Origin: Nocardia sp. MH4 | GTDB lineage: Bacteria > Actinomycetota > Actinomycetes > Mycobacteriales > Mycobacteriaceae | Direction of reading: 5' to 3' | Length of the DNA stretch: 64,000 nt | Assembly (NCBI RefSeq): GCF_019266065.1 | Contig: NZ_LPNR01000090.1 | Coordinates: 1 to 64,000 of the forward strand | Part shown: piece after piece, positions 16,507 to 24,720 of the stretch | Numbering within the stretch: the first letter of the stretch is position 1 | Layout: each line of letters opens with the position of its first letter | Translations under genes and position numbers: made by a program | The notes under the pieces: model-generated | What the model was told of the DNA's origin: nothing | What the model saw: only the letters and a program-made list of their open reading frames with translations | Database searches by the model: none

Positions 16507-17904
16507 TCAATTCCCCCGGGGCTGGGCGTTGGCGTAGGTGACGTGCACGGCCCCGTCGGCCAGGACCGGCGCGAGCAGCACCAGTTGCGCGGCGTTCGGC
16601 GTTCGCCCGACGAGCGCCTCGATGGCCTCGATGCCGTGCAGGGACGCCGGAGTCGACGCCGGGGCGGCGGCCGGTCCGGGGCCGGCCTCGATCGGTGTCG
16701 GGCCGGGAATCGCGGGCAGACCCGGGAGCGCGGGCAGGCCGGGAATCGCCGGGAGACCGGGGACGACGGGCGGCGGGCCCGCCGCTTCCAGCCGGCGCGG
16801 CAGCAGCTGCGTCGGAATGTGCTGCTCCGGAGCGGTATACGGCACCGTCGAACCACCACAGCGGGGCCCGGCGAGGTCGCCGTAGCGGGGACAGTCCGCG
16901 GCGGTGTACTGGGTGAAGGGGGTGAAGCTCACGTCGACGACCCAGCGCATCTGTTTGTCGGGTCCCCAGTTGAAGACCGTCGCCAGATTGCGCAGCGCGA
17001 CATTGAGGTTGGCGGCCGCGGCCCCGATCGCGCCGGAGTCGGCGGCCAGCGCGCCGAATGTCTCGTGCAACCCGCCGACGAGTTCCGGGCCCGCGCCCGG
17101 ATTGCGCTCGAACAGGGTGTTGGTGACGCCGACCACGCCACGCGCGGCGGTCAGCAGCGAGATGAGGTTCGCGCGCTTCTCGGTGAGTGTGCGCGCCGCG
17201 GTCACCGAGGAGACGAGCGTGTCCACCAGCTGCGGCGCCGACTCGTTGACCGCCGACGCCGCGGCGCCGAGGTCACCGAGCAGATCGCCGATCCCCGGGG
17301 TCGCCCGGACCTGCGTGGTCCAGGTGTCGAGCCGTTCGATGGTGGAGCCGGGCATGCGGTAGGTCGGGTCGAGGGCGTCGGCCAGCGTGCCGAGGACGGT
17401 CGCCAGCCGAATCGGATCGATGGCGTCGAGGACGGTGCGCAGGGTGGTCAAGGTCGTCTGGAGTTGGGCGCCCACCTCGCTGGTGTCCTGCGCGATGGTG
17501 GCGCCGTCGCGCAATCGATCCGGCGAAGCGCCGTTGCCGATGAGTTCGACCGCCGTGACGCCGAAGATGTTGTTCGGCACCACCCTGGCGGTGACCGTGG
17601 CGGGAATGCGCTGGGCCATGGCCGGTTCGATGCGCAGCAGCACGTTCTGGCGTTCGCCTCTGGCCGCGATGTCGGTGCGGGCGACCTGGCCGACCAGCAC
17701 GCCGCGGAAGGTGACGTCGGCGCGCTCGGGCACGCCGTCGCCGGTGCTGGTCATGCGAGCCGTCACTTCGACGGTGTCGAGGAACGCGCCGTTGTAGCGC
17801 AGTCCGAGCAGATAGACGACGGTGGCGATGAGCACGGCGATGAGCCCGCCGAGCAGGCCGAGTCGCCGGGCGCTCGGGCCACGGCCGCTGGGGTCGATGA
17901 TCAT
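16507..17904 (-). CDS. mceA: MCE-family protein MceA
   Basis: 465 residues. It has an anchor helix (LGLLGGLIAVLIATVVYLLGL, about 15-35), MCE domain (VEVTARMTSTGDGVPERADVTF, FGVTAVELIGNG) and helical region. The C-terminal extension contains a Pro/Gly/Leu tandem repeat (PGLPAIPGLPALPG and onward), likely a flexible envelope-exposed segment. It is the first Mce subunit, 9 nt after yrbEB. Confidence 0.92.
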   Translation of the reverse strand: MIIDPSGRGPSARRLGLLGGLIAVLIATVVYLLGLRYNGAFLDTVEVTARMTSTGDGVPERADVTFRGVLVGQVARTDIAARGERQNVLLRIEPAMAQRIPATVTARVVPNNIFGVTAVELIGNGASPDRLRDGATIAQDTSEVGAQLQTTLTTLRTVLDAIDPIRLATVLGTLADALDPTYRMPGSTIERLDTWTTQVRATPGIGDLLGDLGAAASAVNESAPQLVDTLVSSVTAARTLTEKRANLISLLTAARGVVGVTNTLFERNPGAGPELVGGLHETFGALAADSGAIGAAAANLNVALRNLATVFNWGPDKQMRWVVDVSFTPFTQYTAADCPRYGDLAGPRCGGSTVPYTAPEQHIPTQLLPRRLEAAGPPPVVPGLPAIPGLPALPGLPAIPGPTPIEAGPGPAAAPASTPASLHGIEAIEALVGRTPNAAQLVLLAPVLADGAVHVTYANAQPRGN

Positions 17905-17913
17905 GGTCGATGC

Positions 17914-18777
17914 CTATCCCGTGATCCTGATGCCCGGGTCGATCCCCCAGATCGACAGGGAGAACAGCAGATTGACGAACACGACCGTGACGATGGTCAT
18001 GCGGATGGCGCGGCCGGACGCGACGCCGACCCCTTCGGGTCCGCCCGCCGCGGTATAGCCGTAGTAGCACTGGATGAAGGTCGCCACGGCGGCGAAGACC
18101 ACGATCTTGAGGATCGAGTAGGCCACGTCCACCGGGTCGAGGAACTGGTGGAAGTAGTGATCGTAGGTCCCCAGCGTCGTCCCGCCGAGGAAGGCCACGG
18201 TGAATCGTGTCGCGATGTAGGCGATGGCCAGGCCCGCGGTGTAGAGCGGCACGATCGCGACGACGGCCGCCAGCATGCGCGTGGTGATCAGGTAGGGCAG
18301 CGGCCTGATGGCGATCGACTCCAGGGCGTCGATCTCCTCGGAGATCCGCATCGAGCCCAGTTGCGCGGTGAATCGGCAGCCGGCCTGGGCGCCGAACGCC
18401 AAGGTCGCCAGCAGCGGCGCCAGTTCCCGCGTGGTGGCGAATCCGGAGATCGCGCCGGTGAGCGGACTCATGGTGAGCAGGTTCAGCGCGGTGTGCGATT
18501 CCATGCCGACGGTGATCCCGCCGAAACCGCAGAGGATGACCACGACGCCGATCACTCCGCCGCCGACGATCAAGGAGCCGTTGCCGAAGCTCACGTCGGT
18601 GATCAGCCGCAGCAATTCCTTGCGATAGTGCTTGAGCACGAAGGGAATCGCCGCGACCGCCTGCAGGAACACCAGTCCCTGATGACCCAGCCGCACCGGA
18701 ACCCTGGCGGGCACGGTGGCGGCCGCGCGCAGCCGGCGCACCGGACGCAACACCGGTGGCACGTATTCGGAGGCCAT
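17914..18777 (-). CDS. yrbEB: YrbEB, MlaE-family permease of the Mce transporter
   Basis: 287 residues with five or six predicted helices and the MlaE signature (FGAQAGCRFTAQLGSMRISEEIDALE, the EExDA loop that contacts the ATPase). With YrbEA it forms the inner-membrane permease that couples MceG ATP hydrolysis to lipid uptake. No MceG ATPase lies in the window, as is usual, since it is shared and encoded elsewhere. It starts one base after the yrbEA stop. Confidence 0.93.
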   Translation of the reverse strand: MASEYVPPVLRPVRRLRAAATVPARVPVRLGHQGLVFLQAVAAIPFVLKHYRKELLRLITDVSFGNGSLIVGGGVIGVVVILCGFGGITVGMESHTALNLLTMSPLTGAISGFATTRELAPLLATLAFGAQAGCRFTAQLGSMRISEEIDALESIAIRPLPYLITTRMLAAVVAIVPLYTAGLAIAYIATRFTVAFLGGTTLGTYDHYFHQFLDPVDVAYSILKIVVFAAVATFIQCYYGYTAAGGPEGVGVASGRAIRMTIVTVVFVNLLFSLSIWGIDPGIRITG

Positions 18778-18778
18778 C

Positions 18779-19672
18779 TCAGAGCACCTTCGACGGGAAC
18801 ACGGCGTTGTAGAGCTGGGTGAGGATGATGTTGGCCGCGAACAGCACGATCGCGGAGTTGACGACCGCGGAGTTCACCGCGTCGGCCACACCCGCCGGTC
18901 CGCCCCGGGTGTGCAGTCCGGTGTCACAGGCGATGATCGCCGCCAGCGCGCCGAAGACCGTGGCCTTGACCATGGCGACGACCAGATCGGCGGCCACCGC
19001 GAACGAGGCGAAGGTGCCGATGTAGGAGCCCGGCGTGCCGTCCTGGATGTAGACGTTGAACACGTAGCCGGTCGCGAAGCCGACGAACACGACCAGCCCG
19101 CACAGCAGGGTGCTGACCACGACCGCCGCGGCCAGGCGCGGCGCGACCAGGCGCCGGACCGGATCGACCCCCATCACGGTCATGGCGTCGATCTCCTCCC
19201 GGATGGTGCGCGAACCCAGATCCGCGCAGATCGCCGACCCCACCGCGCCGGCGATCATCAGCGAGGTCACCAGCGGTGCGCCCTGGCGGATGATCCCCAG
19301 CCCGTTGACCGCGCCGATGAAGGTGGTCGCCCCGACCTGACTGACCAGCGAGCCCACCTGGATCGACACCACCACCGCGATGGGGATGGCGACCAGCAGG
19401 GTCGGTGACGCCGACACACTGGCCATGAACGCGCACTGCTTGACGAATTCCGTGGTCGGGAACCGCCGGGTGACCAGGGCGCGGACCAGTTCGGCGAGGG
19501 CCCGGCCGGTCATCAGGACCTGACGCCCGGCCGTCTCGACAGCTCGCTGCGGGTGTTCGCGCCAGTAGGTCAGCCCGAAGGCGATGACCTGATCGCGGGC
19601 ATCACCGCCCCCGGGTGGAGCTGTTGCCCCGGCATGGAATTCACCAGAAATCCTGGTCGACGACTGCTGCAC
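18779..19672 (-). CDS. yrbEA: YrbEA, MlaE-family permease of the Mce transporter
   Basis: 297 residues with the MlaE motif GAVGSAICADLGSRTIREEIDAMTVMG and several transmembrane helices. A hydrophilic N-terminal tail of about 70 residues comes first. It is the first gene of the mce operon. The GTG start at 19672 is only 17-59 bp from two CTAC-N6-GTAG operators shared with the divergent TetR gene, which points to direct repression. Confidence 0.92.
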   Translation of the reverse strand: MQQSSTRISGEFHAGATAPPGGGDARDQVIAFGLTYWREHPQRAVETAGRQVLMTGRALAELVRALVTRRFPTTEFVKQCAFMASVSASPTLLVAIPIAVVVSIQVGSLVSQVGATTFIGAVNGLGIIRQGAPLVTSLMIAGAVGSAICADLGSRTIREEIDAMTVMGVDPVRRLVAPRLAAAVVVSTLLCGLVVFVGFATGYVFNVYIQDGTPGSYIGTFASFAVAADLVVAMVKATVFGALAAIIACDTGLHTRGGPAGVADAVNSAVVNSAIVLFAANIILTQLYNAVFPSKVL

Positions 19673-19689
19673 GATGGGTTCACTCTTTT

Positions 19690-19727
19690 CTACGTATCCG
19701 TAGATATTAATTACTACGCTAGAGTAG
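19690..19727. promoter_or_regulatory. Operator pair between mce operon and TetR
   Basis: Two 14-bp dyads, CTACGTATCCGTAG (19690-19703) and CTACGCTAGAGTAG (19714-19727), have centres 24 bp apart. The same motif occurs twice before the DUF2236 operon (21877-21912). They sit between yrbEA and the divergent TetR gene and most likely bind that TetR protein. Confidence 0.75.
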
Positions 19728-19787
19728 ATATGTGGACACTAACAGCGCCGATGACGCGGCACCAGAGCTTTGGGGGATCATTTCTTG

Positions 19788-20555
19788 ATGAGCATCGAAG
19801 AGGACACCGACGGCGTCTGGCGGATCGCCCCACCGCGACCGGCCCGGCCGCGGCGCCGCAACGGCCCCCGACTACCGCCGGAGCAACGCCGTGAGCAACT
19901 GCTCGACGCGGCCCTCGCGGTCGCGGGCCGGGACGGGTTGTCCGAGCTCACGATGCAATCGGTGGCCAAGCAAGCCGGTGTCGCCAAACCCGTGCTGTAC
20001 GCGATCTATCCCACCGCGCCCCAACTGCTCGACGCGCTGCTTCGACGCGAACACACCCGGGGCATCGCGCAGGTCCTCGAGGCACTGCCCGCCGATTTCG
20101 ACGATTCCGACCCGGACGTGGAGTACGAGCAGGCCGTCATCGCCTTCCTCACCGCGGTCCAGGACGATCCGGTGCGCTGGCGGTTGATCCTCATGCCCGC
20201 CGACGGCGCCCCCGCCTCCTATCGCGGCCTGCTCGCCGGCGCCAGGGAGAAGGTCGTCGCGCGCTGCGCCCAACTGCTCGAGACGGGGATCGCGCGGCGA
20301 GGTGGCCCCAGGGACGTCGACGTCGAACTGGCCGGCCGAATCATGCTCGGATTCATCGAATCCCTGGGCCGACTGGTGTTGTCGAATCCGGATCTCGCTA
20401 CGCCCGAAACACTTCGGCCCACGGTGCGGGCGCTGACCCGGACCTTGCCCAAGGACGACAAGGGAACCCGGATCATCCCGGCCGGCGGATCGGTGGTCTC
20501 CGCGTGGCAGGCCGGGAACGCGCCGACCCCGCCCGACCAGGCCGCGTCACCGTAG
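19788..20555 (+). CDS. TetR-family regulator of the mce and DUF2236 operons
   Basis: 255 residues. A basic N-terminal arm (RPARPRRRNGPRLPPEQRREQLLDAAL) precedes the HTH (LTMQSVAKQAGVAKPVLYAIYPTAPQLLDALL) and a helical ligand domain. GGGGGA lies 11 nt before the ATG; a TTG at 19770 is also in frame. Divergent from yrbEA and convergent (9-nt overlap) with the small membrane protein. It is flanked on both sides by operons carrying the same palindrome, which implies autoregulation and repression of both. Confidence 0.9.
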   Translation: MSIEEDTDGVWRIAPPRPARPRRRNGPRLPPEQRREQLLDAALAVAGRDGLSELTMQSVAKQAGVAKPVLYAIYPTAPQLLDALLRREHTRGIAQVLEALPADFDDSDPDVEYEQAVIAFLTAVQDDPVRWRLILMPADGAPASYRGLLAGAREKVVARCAQLLETGIARRGGPRDVDVELAGRIMLGFIESLGRLVLSNPDLATPETLRPTVRALTRTLPKDDKGTRIIPAGGSVVSAWQAGNAPTPPDQAASP

Positions 20556-20762
20556 CTCGATATCGGAGATCAGCAGCGGCGGCCAGGCGATGATCTCGCC
20601 GATCGCCGAGAACAGCTTGTCGACGCCGTGCAGATCGTCGAGGTGCTCGTGGTGGGCGCCCAGCCAGAACAGCCCGATCAGCAAGTACGGCACACCGAAG
20701 GCGATGCCGAGGAAGATGAGCTGGCGCAGGCTGATTCGATAGCCCAGCAGTTCTTTGATCAT
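20547..20762 (-). CDS. Small membrane protein downstream of DUF2236 oxygenase
   Basis: 71 residues. One long hydrophobic helix (LRQLIFLGIAFGVPYLLIGLFWLGA, about 12-36) is followed by an acidic/His segment and a shorter hydrophobic stretch near the C-terminus. I do not recognise a family. The ATG is 11 nt after the DUF2236 stop, so it belongs to that operon. Its 3' end overlaps the TetR gene by 9 nt. Confidence 0.65.
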   Translation of the reverse strand: MIKELLGYRISLRQLIFLGIAFGVPYLLIGLFWLGAHHEHLDDLHGVDKLFSAIGEIIAWPPLLISDIELR

Positions 20763-20773
20763 CACCCCACCTC

Positions 20774-21856
20774 TCAGGAAATCTCGCCGAGCACGGCCTG
20801 GGACTCGATCAGCCCCTGATCGTCCGGGGCTTCCCCGCGACCGAAGACCCGGGCGCGCTGCTTGTCCCGCAGCGCCTGATGGGCGTGGGCGGGAATGTCG
20901 TAGCCGTAGCGCTGCTGCGCTTGCCGCGGCGTCATCGTGGTCGCGCTCACGGGCGGAATCTTCAGCAGCACCGGACCGGCCACCGGGACCGACATCGGCG
21001 AGATCAGGCGCAGCAGCTGAATCTGCAAGCGCGCGTTGAGACTCACCAGCGTGAAGGCGACGCTCATCGGCGTCGTGACGAGCGCGTCGAGCAGCCTGCC
21101 CTTCGGCAATCCGGCCATCTCGCGCATCCATCGCGGCATGGTGGCCAGGGTGCCCCGGCGCAGGAACGCGTACACGATCTTGAACATCGGCCGGAGCAGC
21201 AGCGGGATCTCCGGCATCATCACCTCCGCCTGTAGCAGGTGCCGCATCGCCTTGCGAGCGATGTCGGACCCGATCAGCTGTGGACGCATCTGCTCGAAGT
21301 ACTCGCTGATCCCGGCCCTGGTACGGGGCACGTCCGCCGGGTCGCAGGTCTGGAGTTCGGCCGCCCGCGCGCATTCCGCCCAGTACTGCAGCTCGTCGGC
21401 CTCGCTGAGCCGGCCGGGACCGTACTTCTCGTACGCGACGAGGATGGAATGCCAGGCAGTCAGGTGAATCCACAGCTGCGACTGCGGGTCGTTCGCGTCG
21501 TAGGACCGCTTGGTGACGGGGTCGACGCCGATCCCCTTGGAGTGGATCTTCACCAGGATGTCGGCCGCGTGCGCGGTCGAGCGGCTGTCGGCGAACATCA
21601 CCATGGCGAAGTACCGCAGCGTGCGGTCGTAGCGGGTCCGCGGCCGGTCGTAGATCGCGTGGGTGGCGTCGACCGAGGCCACCAGCGCCGGGTCCAGCTC
21701 CTCGATCACCACCGCCCGCTGGAAGCCGACCGTCAGGCTGGTCGGGTAACTCCAGACGCGCCACGCGACCGAGTCCGGACCGAAGAAGCCGTAGTCCTCC
21801 GCGGGCGTGAGTGGGGGTATCGCCAGCCACTCACGCAAGGAAGCAATTGTTGCCAT
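20774..21856 (-). CDS. DUF2236 / MpaB-type oxygenase family protein
   Basis: 360 residues. Family features are PDSVAWRVWSYPTSLTVGFQRAVVIEELDPALVASVDATH, then RYDRTLRYFAMVMFADSRSTAHAADILVKIH and DPQSQLWIHLTAWHSILVAYEKYG. The His residues fit a heme-binding fold related to latex-clearing protein and MpaB. Members oxidise lipids or isoprenoids; the substrate here is unknown. ATG 21856 has GGAA 6 nt upstream; TTG 21868 is possible. The operator pair lies immediately upstream, linking it to the mce TetR. Confidence 0.85.
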   Translation of the reverse strand: MATIASLREWLAIPPLTPAEDYGFFGPDSVAWRVWSYPTSLTVGFQRAVVIEELDPALVASVDATHAIYDRPRTRYDRTLRYFAMVMFADSRSTAHAADILVKIHSKGIGVDPVTKRSYDANDPQSQLWIHLTAWHSILVAYEKYGPGRLSEADELQYWAECARAAELQTCDPADVPRTRAGISEYFEQMRPQLIGSDIARKAMRHLLQAEVMMPEIPLLLRPMFKIVYAFLRRGTLATMPRWMREMAGLPKGRLLDALVTTPMSVAFTLVSLNARLQIQLLRLISPMSVPVAGPVLLKIPPVSATTMTPRQAQQRYGYDIPAHAHQALRDKQRARVFGRGEAPDDQGLIESQAVLGEIS

Positions 21857-21876
21857 CGCGGGTTCCAATCCATTTC

Positions 21877-21912
21877 CTACTCGAGCGTAGAAGTATTACT
21901 ACGCATGAGTAG
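21877..21912. promoter_or_regulatory. Operator pair before the DUF2236 operon
   Basis: CTACTCGAGCGTAG (21877-21890) and CTACGCATGAGTAG (21899-21912) have centres 22 bp apart. Both match the two sites at 19690-19727; the reverse complement of the first is CTACGCTCGAGTAG. The shared core is CTACGC-N2-GAGTAG. Confidence 0.75.
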
Positions 21913-21973
21913 GAACGATAGACCCGTGATCGACCCCGAGTCAACGGTTCGAGCCCGACTTGTCGACAATTGA

Positions 21974-22118
21974 CTCAGACAGTCGGTGGCCGGGATGGTG
22001 CCGCCCGAATAGCCTGATAAGAGCCAGCATACTTCCGCCTATGTGAGCGCCCCCTCGGAGTCCTCTCCGGCCATCGAGTATTTGGACCCCATTTTCGACT
22101 GATTATCTCAGACAGTCG
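21974..22118. repeat. 12-bp direct repeat in a non-coding gap
   Basis: CTCAGACAGTCG occurs at 21974-21985 and again at 22107-22118 in the same orientation, 133 bp apart. The stretch between has no convincing gene on either strand. It may be a scar of a small lost insertion or a coincidence. Confidence 0.35.
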
Positions 22119-22223
22119 CCAGGTGTGGTCCGATCGGATCGCGCCTCCCCCTGGAGAACCCCATTGCGTTCGGGCTGAGTGGAATCCTGTCGATCGGACG
22201 ACGCGTCGGATTCCATCGATGAC

Positions 22224-22796
22224 ATGGCTACGCAGGCAGCGCCGGAGACCGAGACGCCGGAGCGGTTCGATGACGCGCCCGGCAGTTGGTCGACCGGGGA
22301 CGACGGGGTGGTGGTCGTGCTCGACGAGGGCGAAGAGCTGAGCGTCGACGGCGAGGTGGTGCGTGGCCGGTCCGCGTTCGCCCCGGACCGCGAGTGGGTG
22401 GTGACCGGGAAGTACGTGCGCTTCGACGAACCGCGCCCGACGACGGTCGGCGCGTCGGTGGAGGGGCTCGAGCACGTCTACGACGCACCGGGACAGGTCG
22501 AGTTCGAGATCGTCGGTCCGGCGTTGCGGCTGACCGCGTTTCCCGGCAAGAACCCCGAGGATCTGTCGGTGCTGTCCACCGACGCGACCTCCGGGGTGAC
22601 CACCTACGCGGCGAATCCGGTGGTGCAGGTGCCGATGCCGGCGGCCGACGGGACCGTGGTGCTCGACTTCAACCGCGCGGTGAATCTGCCGTGCGCCTAC
22701 ACCGATCTGGCGACCTGCCCGCTGCCGCCGGCGGCGAACCGGCTGCCGATCGCCGTCGAGGCGGGCGAGCAGATCCCCTTCGAGCGCCGGGGATGA
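22224..22796 (+). CDS. DUF1684-family protein
   Basis: 190 residues. DUF1684 features are the C-terminal RAVNLPCAYTDLATCPLPPAANRLPIAVEAGEQ, which provides a conserved His/Cys-like site, and FPGKNPEDLSVLSTDATSG. The biochemical role of the family is unknown. It overlaps the following luciferase-like gene by 4 nt (ATGA), so the two are co-translated. Confidence 0.8.
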   Translation: MATQAAPETETPERFDDAPGSWSTGDDGVVVVLDEGEELSVDGEVVRGRSAFAPDREWVVTGKYVRFDEPRPTTVGASVEGLEHVYDAPGQVEFEIVGPALRLTAFPGKNPEDLSVLSTDATSGVTTYAANPVVQVPMPAADGTVVLDFNRAVNLPCAYTDLATCPLPPAANRLPIAVEAGEQIPFERRG

Positions 22797-23815
22797 GCTC
22801 GCCGCGGATCAGCTCGCTGGCCTTCCTGTCCCCGGGCAACTACCTCGACGACGATCCGTACACCGGTCTCGAGGACACGCTGCGACTGTTCGAGTACGGC
22901 GAGCGCCTCGGGTTCGACGGCGCGTGGGTCCGGCAGCGGCATCTCGAGCACGGAGTGGGATCGGCGGCGGTCTTCCTGGCCGCCGCCGCGCAGCGCACCA
23001 GCCGGGTGGAGCTGGGCACCGCGGTCATCCCGATCGGGTACGAGAGCCCGTTCCGGCTGGCCGAGGATCTGTCGCTGGCCGATGTGCTGTCCAAGGGCCG
23101 CCTACAGCCGGGGTTCAGCGCGGGGACCCCACCGCACGCCGAGCTGATCGGCGATCTGGTCTTCGACGGCGACTGGCGCACCTTCGACCTGTCCTACGGC
23201 CGGGTGGCCCGGCTGGTCGAGAACCTGCGCGGCCACTACCTCGGCGACGCCGACACCGTCATCCACTCGCCGGGCACCACCCAGCGGCCCCGGCTCCAGC
23301 CGCACAGTCCCGGCCTCGCCGACCGCGTCTGGTACGGCGGTGGCAGCACCCGGTCGGTGCGCTGGGCGGCGCAGAGCGGGCTGAATCTGCTCAGCGGCAA
23401 TATCGTCTTCGGTGACCGCAGCGACGACTTCGCGACCGCCCAGCTGGGCCTGATCAGCGATTACCGCGAGCGGATCGATCCGGCGCGACCGGCGCGAGTC
23501 GCCGTGGGGCGGGTGCTCGTCCCGTTCGACAGCGCCGATCGCGCGACCCGCGAGCGCTACCGGACCTATGCCGCGAGCCGCCACGAACGCACCCTCGGAC
23601 CGCAGGGTGAGCGGCGGGTGCTCTATGCCCCCGATGTCGTCGGGACCGCCGAGCAGATCCTCGAGCGGTTGCGGGCCGATCCGGTCCTCGCGCGGACCAG
23701 CGAGCTGCGGCTGGAGCTGCCGTACGAGTTCCACCGCGCGGACTACGAGCAGATCCTGCACGACACGGTGACGCTGATCGCGCCCGAACTGGGCTGGAAA
23801 CCCGCGCTCGGCTGA
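22793..23815 (+). CDS. Luciferase-like (LLM class) flavin-dependent monooxygenase
   Basis: 340 residues with the bacterial luciferase TIM-barrel pattern: RISSLAFLSPGN at strand 1, EYGERLGFDGAWVRQRH, TSRVELGTAVIPIGYESPFRLAEDLSLADVLSKGRLQPGFSAG and WYGGGSTRSVRWAAQSGLNLL. It would use FMNH2 (or F420H2 in some relatives) and O2; the substrate is unknown. It is in an operon with DUF1684. Confidence 0.88.
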   Translation: MSSPRISSLAFLSPGNYLDDDPYTGLEDTLRLFEYGERLGFDGAWVRQRHLEHGVGSAAVFLAAAAQRTSRVELGTAVIPIGYESPFRLAEDLSLADVLSKGRLQPGFSAGTPPHAELIGDLVFDGDWRTFDLSYGRVARLVENLRGHYLGDADTVIHSPGTTQRPRLQPHSPGLADRVWYGGGSTRSVRWAAQSGLNLLSGNIVFGDRSDDFATAQLGLISDYRERIDPARPARVAVGRVLVPFDSADRATRERYRTYAASRHERTLGPQGERRVLYAPDVVGTAEQILERLRADPVLARTSELRLELPYEFHRADYEQILHDTVTLIAPELGWKPALG

Positions 23816-24133
23816 TTACTCCGGCGGCCGGTAGGTGACATCCAGCGCCGCGGCGGCGTCGATCTGCTCGGGAGTGAGCAGGCCGACGGTGTGCGACACG
23901 GCCGCGCCCGCGGCCGCCGTGCGCATCGCGAGCGCCGCGGCGGCGACCTCGTCCGGGACGTCACCGATCACGAACAGATCGTCGTCGCCGAACGCGAAAT
24001 AGCAGGCCTCCACGTGCCCGCCCACGCTCTGGACCATCTCGGTGATGGCCGCCCGGCGAGCGCTACCACCCTGTGCGAGTAGGCCATTGGCCCCGTCTTG
24101 CAGATAGCTGACCCGCCACATGTACTTGGGCAT
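23816..24133 (-). CDS. GYD-domain-like small protein
   Basis: 105 residues beginning MPKYMWRVSYLQDGANGLLAQGGSARRAAITEMVQSVGGHVEACYFAFGDDDLFVIGDVPD, which matches the GYD domain family: a ferredoxin-like fold with the GxxR/SRRxAI helix and DDxFVIxDxPD strand. The function is unknown. It abuts the LLM gene convergently. Confidence 0.85.
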   Translation of the reverse strand: MPKYMWRVSYLQDGANGLLAQGGSARRAAITEMVQSVGGHVEACYFAFGDDDLFVIGDVPDEVAAAALAMRTAAAGAAVSHTVGLLTPEQIDAAAALDVTYRPPE

Positions 24134-24242
24134 AGCTTCGAGCCTCCTCTGACTGGGACGCGATCTCGGCGTCCACAGCCTAGGGCACTCCCCCGGCGGC
24201 GGCGGATGACGCGAAAAGCCGCCGCCGCAATGATGCGTCACC

Positions 24243-24720
24243 GTGACGACGGCGATACCCCTCTTGCCTCCCGACAGGAAACTCACCGCACAGCGCGCCG
24301 GACTGCTGGCCGTCGCCGCAGGCATCGCGCATCTCGTACCGGCCGCGCCGCACGCGGCGCGGCCGACCTCGCGCCCGGGGTCGCCTGCGACGGGTTCACC
24401 TGCCGCAACGACACCGACGACACCTACCGGGTGCGGTCGAAACGTGGTGTGCGACGCGGCGGTGCCCCGGCAAACGGTCATAGTCACCACCTACGTCGCG
24501 CCGCGGGACACCGCGCGGATCAGCGTGGCGTGCCCCGTGGTGTCCCGCCGCCCACCGTGGAGCAGCAGCCCGAGCAGTGCCGATCCGACGGGACCTGGGA
24601 ACACCGACCGCCGGTGGTCCGCCCCGGCCCGATGGTCGGCACCATCGCGACGGGGGTGATCCATCTGTCGGCCGAAGTCGACAACGGTCCGCGACCGGAC
24701 AGCGGTTCCAGCGGGGATCA
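24243..24720 (+). pseudogene. Secreted protein with alternating reading frames
   Basis: From a GTG at 24243 a signal-peptide-like start (AQRAGLLAVAAGIAHLVPAAPHAA) reads in one frame to about 24360. ADLAPGVACDGFTCRND continues one frame over to about 24440, RNVVCDAAVPRQTVIVTTY returns to the first frame to about 24540, and PPPTVEQQPEQCRSDGTWE then runs in the second frame to about 24720. Every piece has GC-rich third positions and the Cys-containing pieces join sensibly. This implies three single-base indels (an extra A in the AAA at 24440-24442 explains one). It is a decaying gene or carries sequence errors. Function unknown. Confidence 0.6.

Noticed and set aside
16462..18822. Long plus-strand open frame opposite mceA/yrbEB
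   Set aside because: Low-complexity Arg/Gly/Asp translation antisense to well-supported Mce and YrbE genes.
21975..22475. 166-codon minus-strand open frame
   Set aside because: Largely antisense to the DUF1684 gene; no ribosome site or motif.
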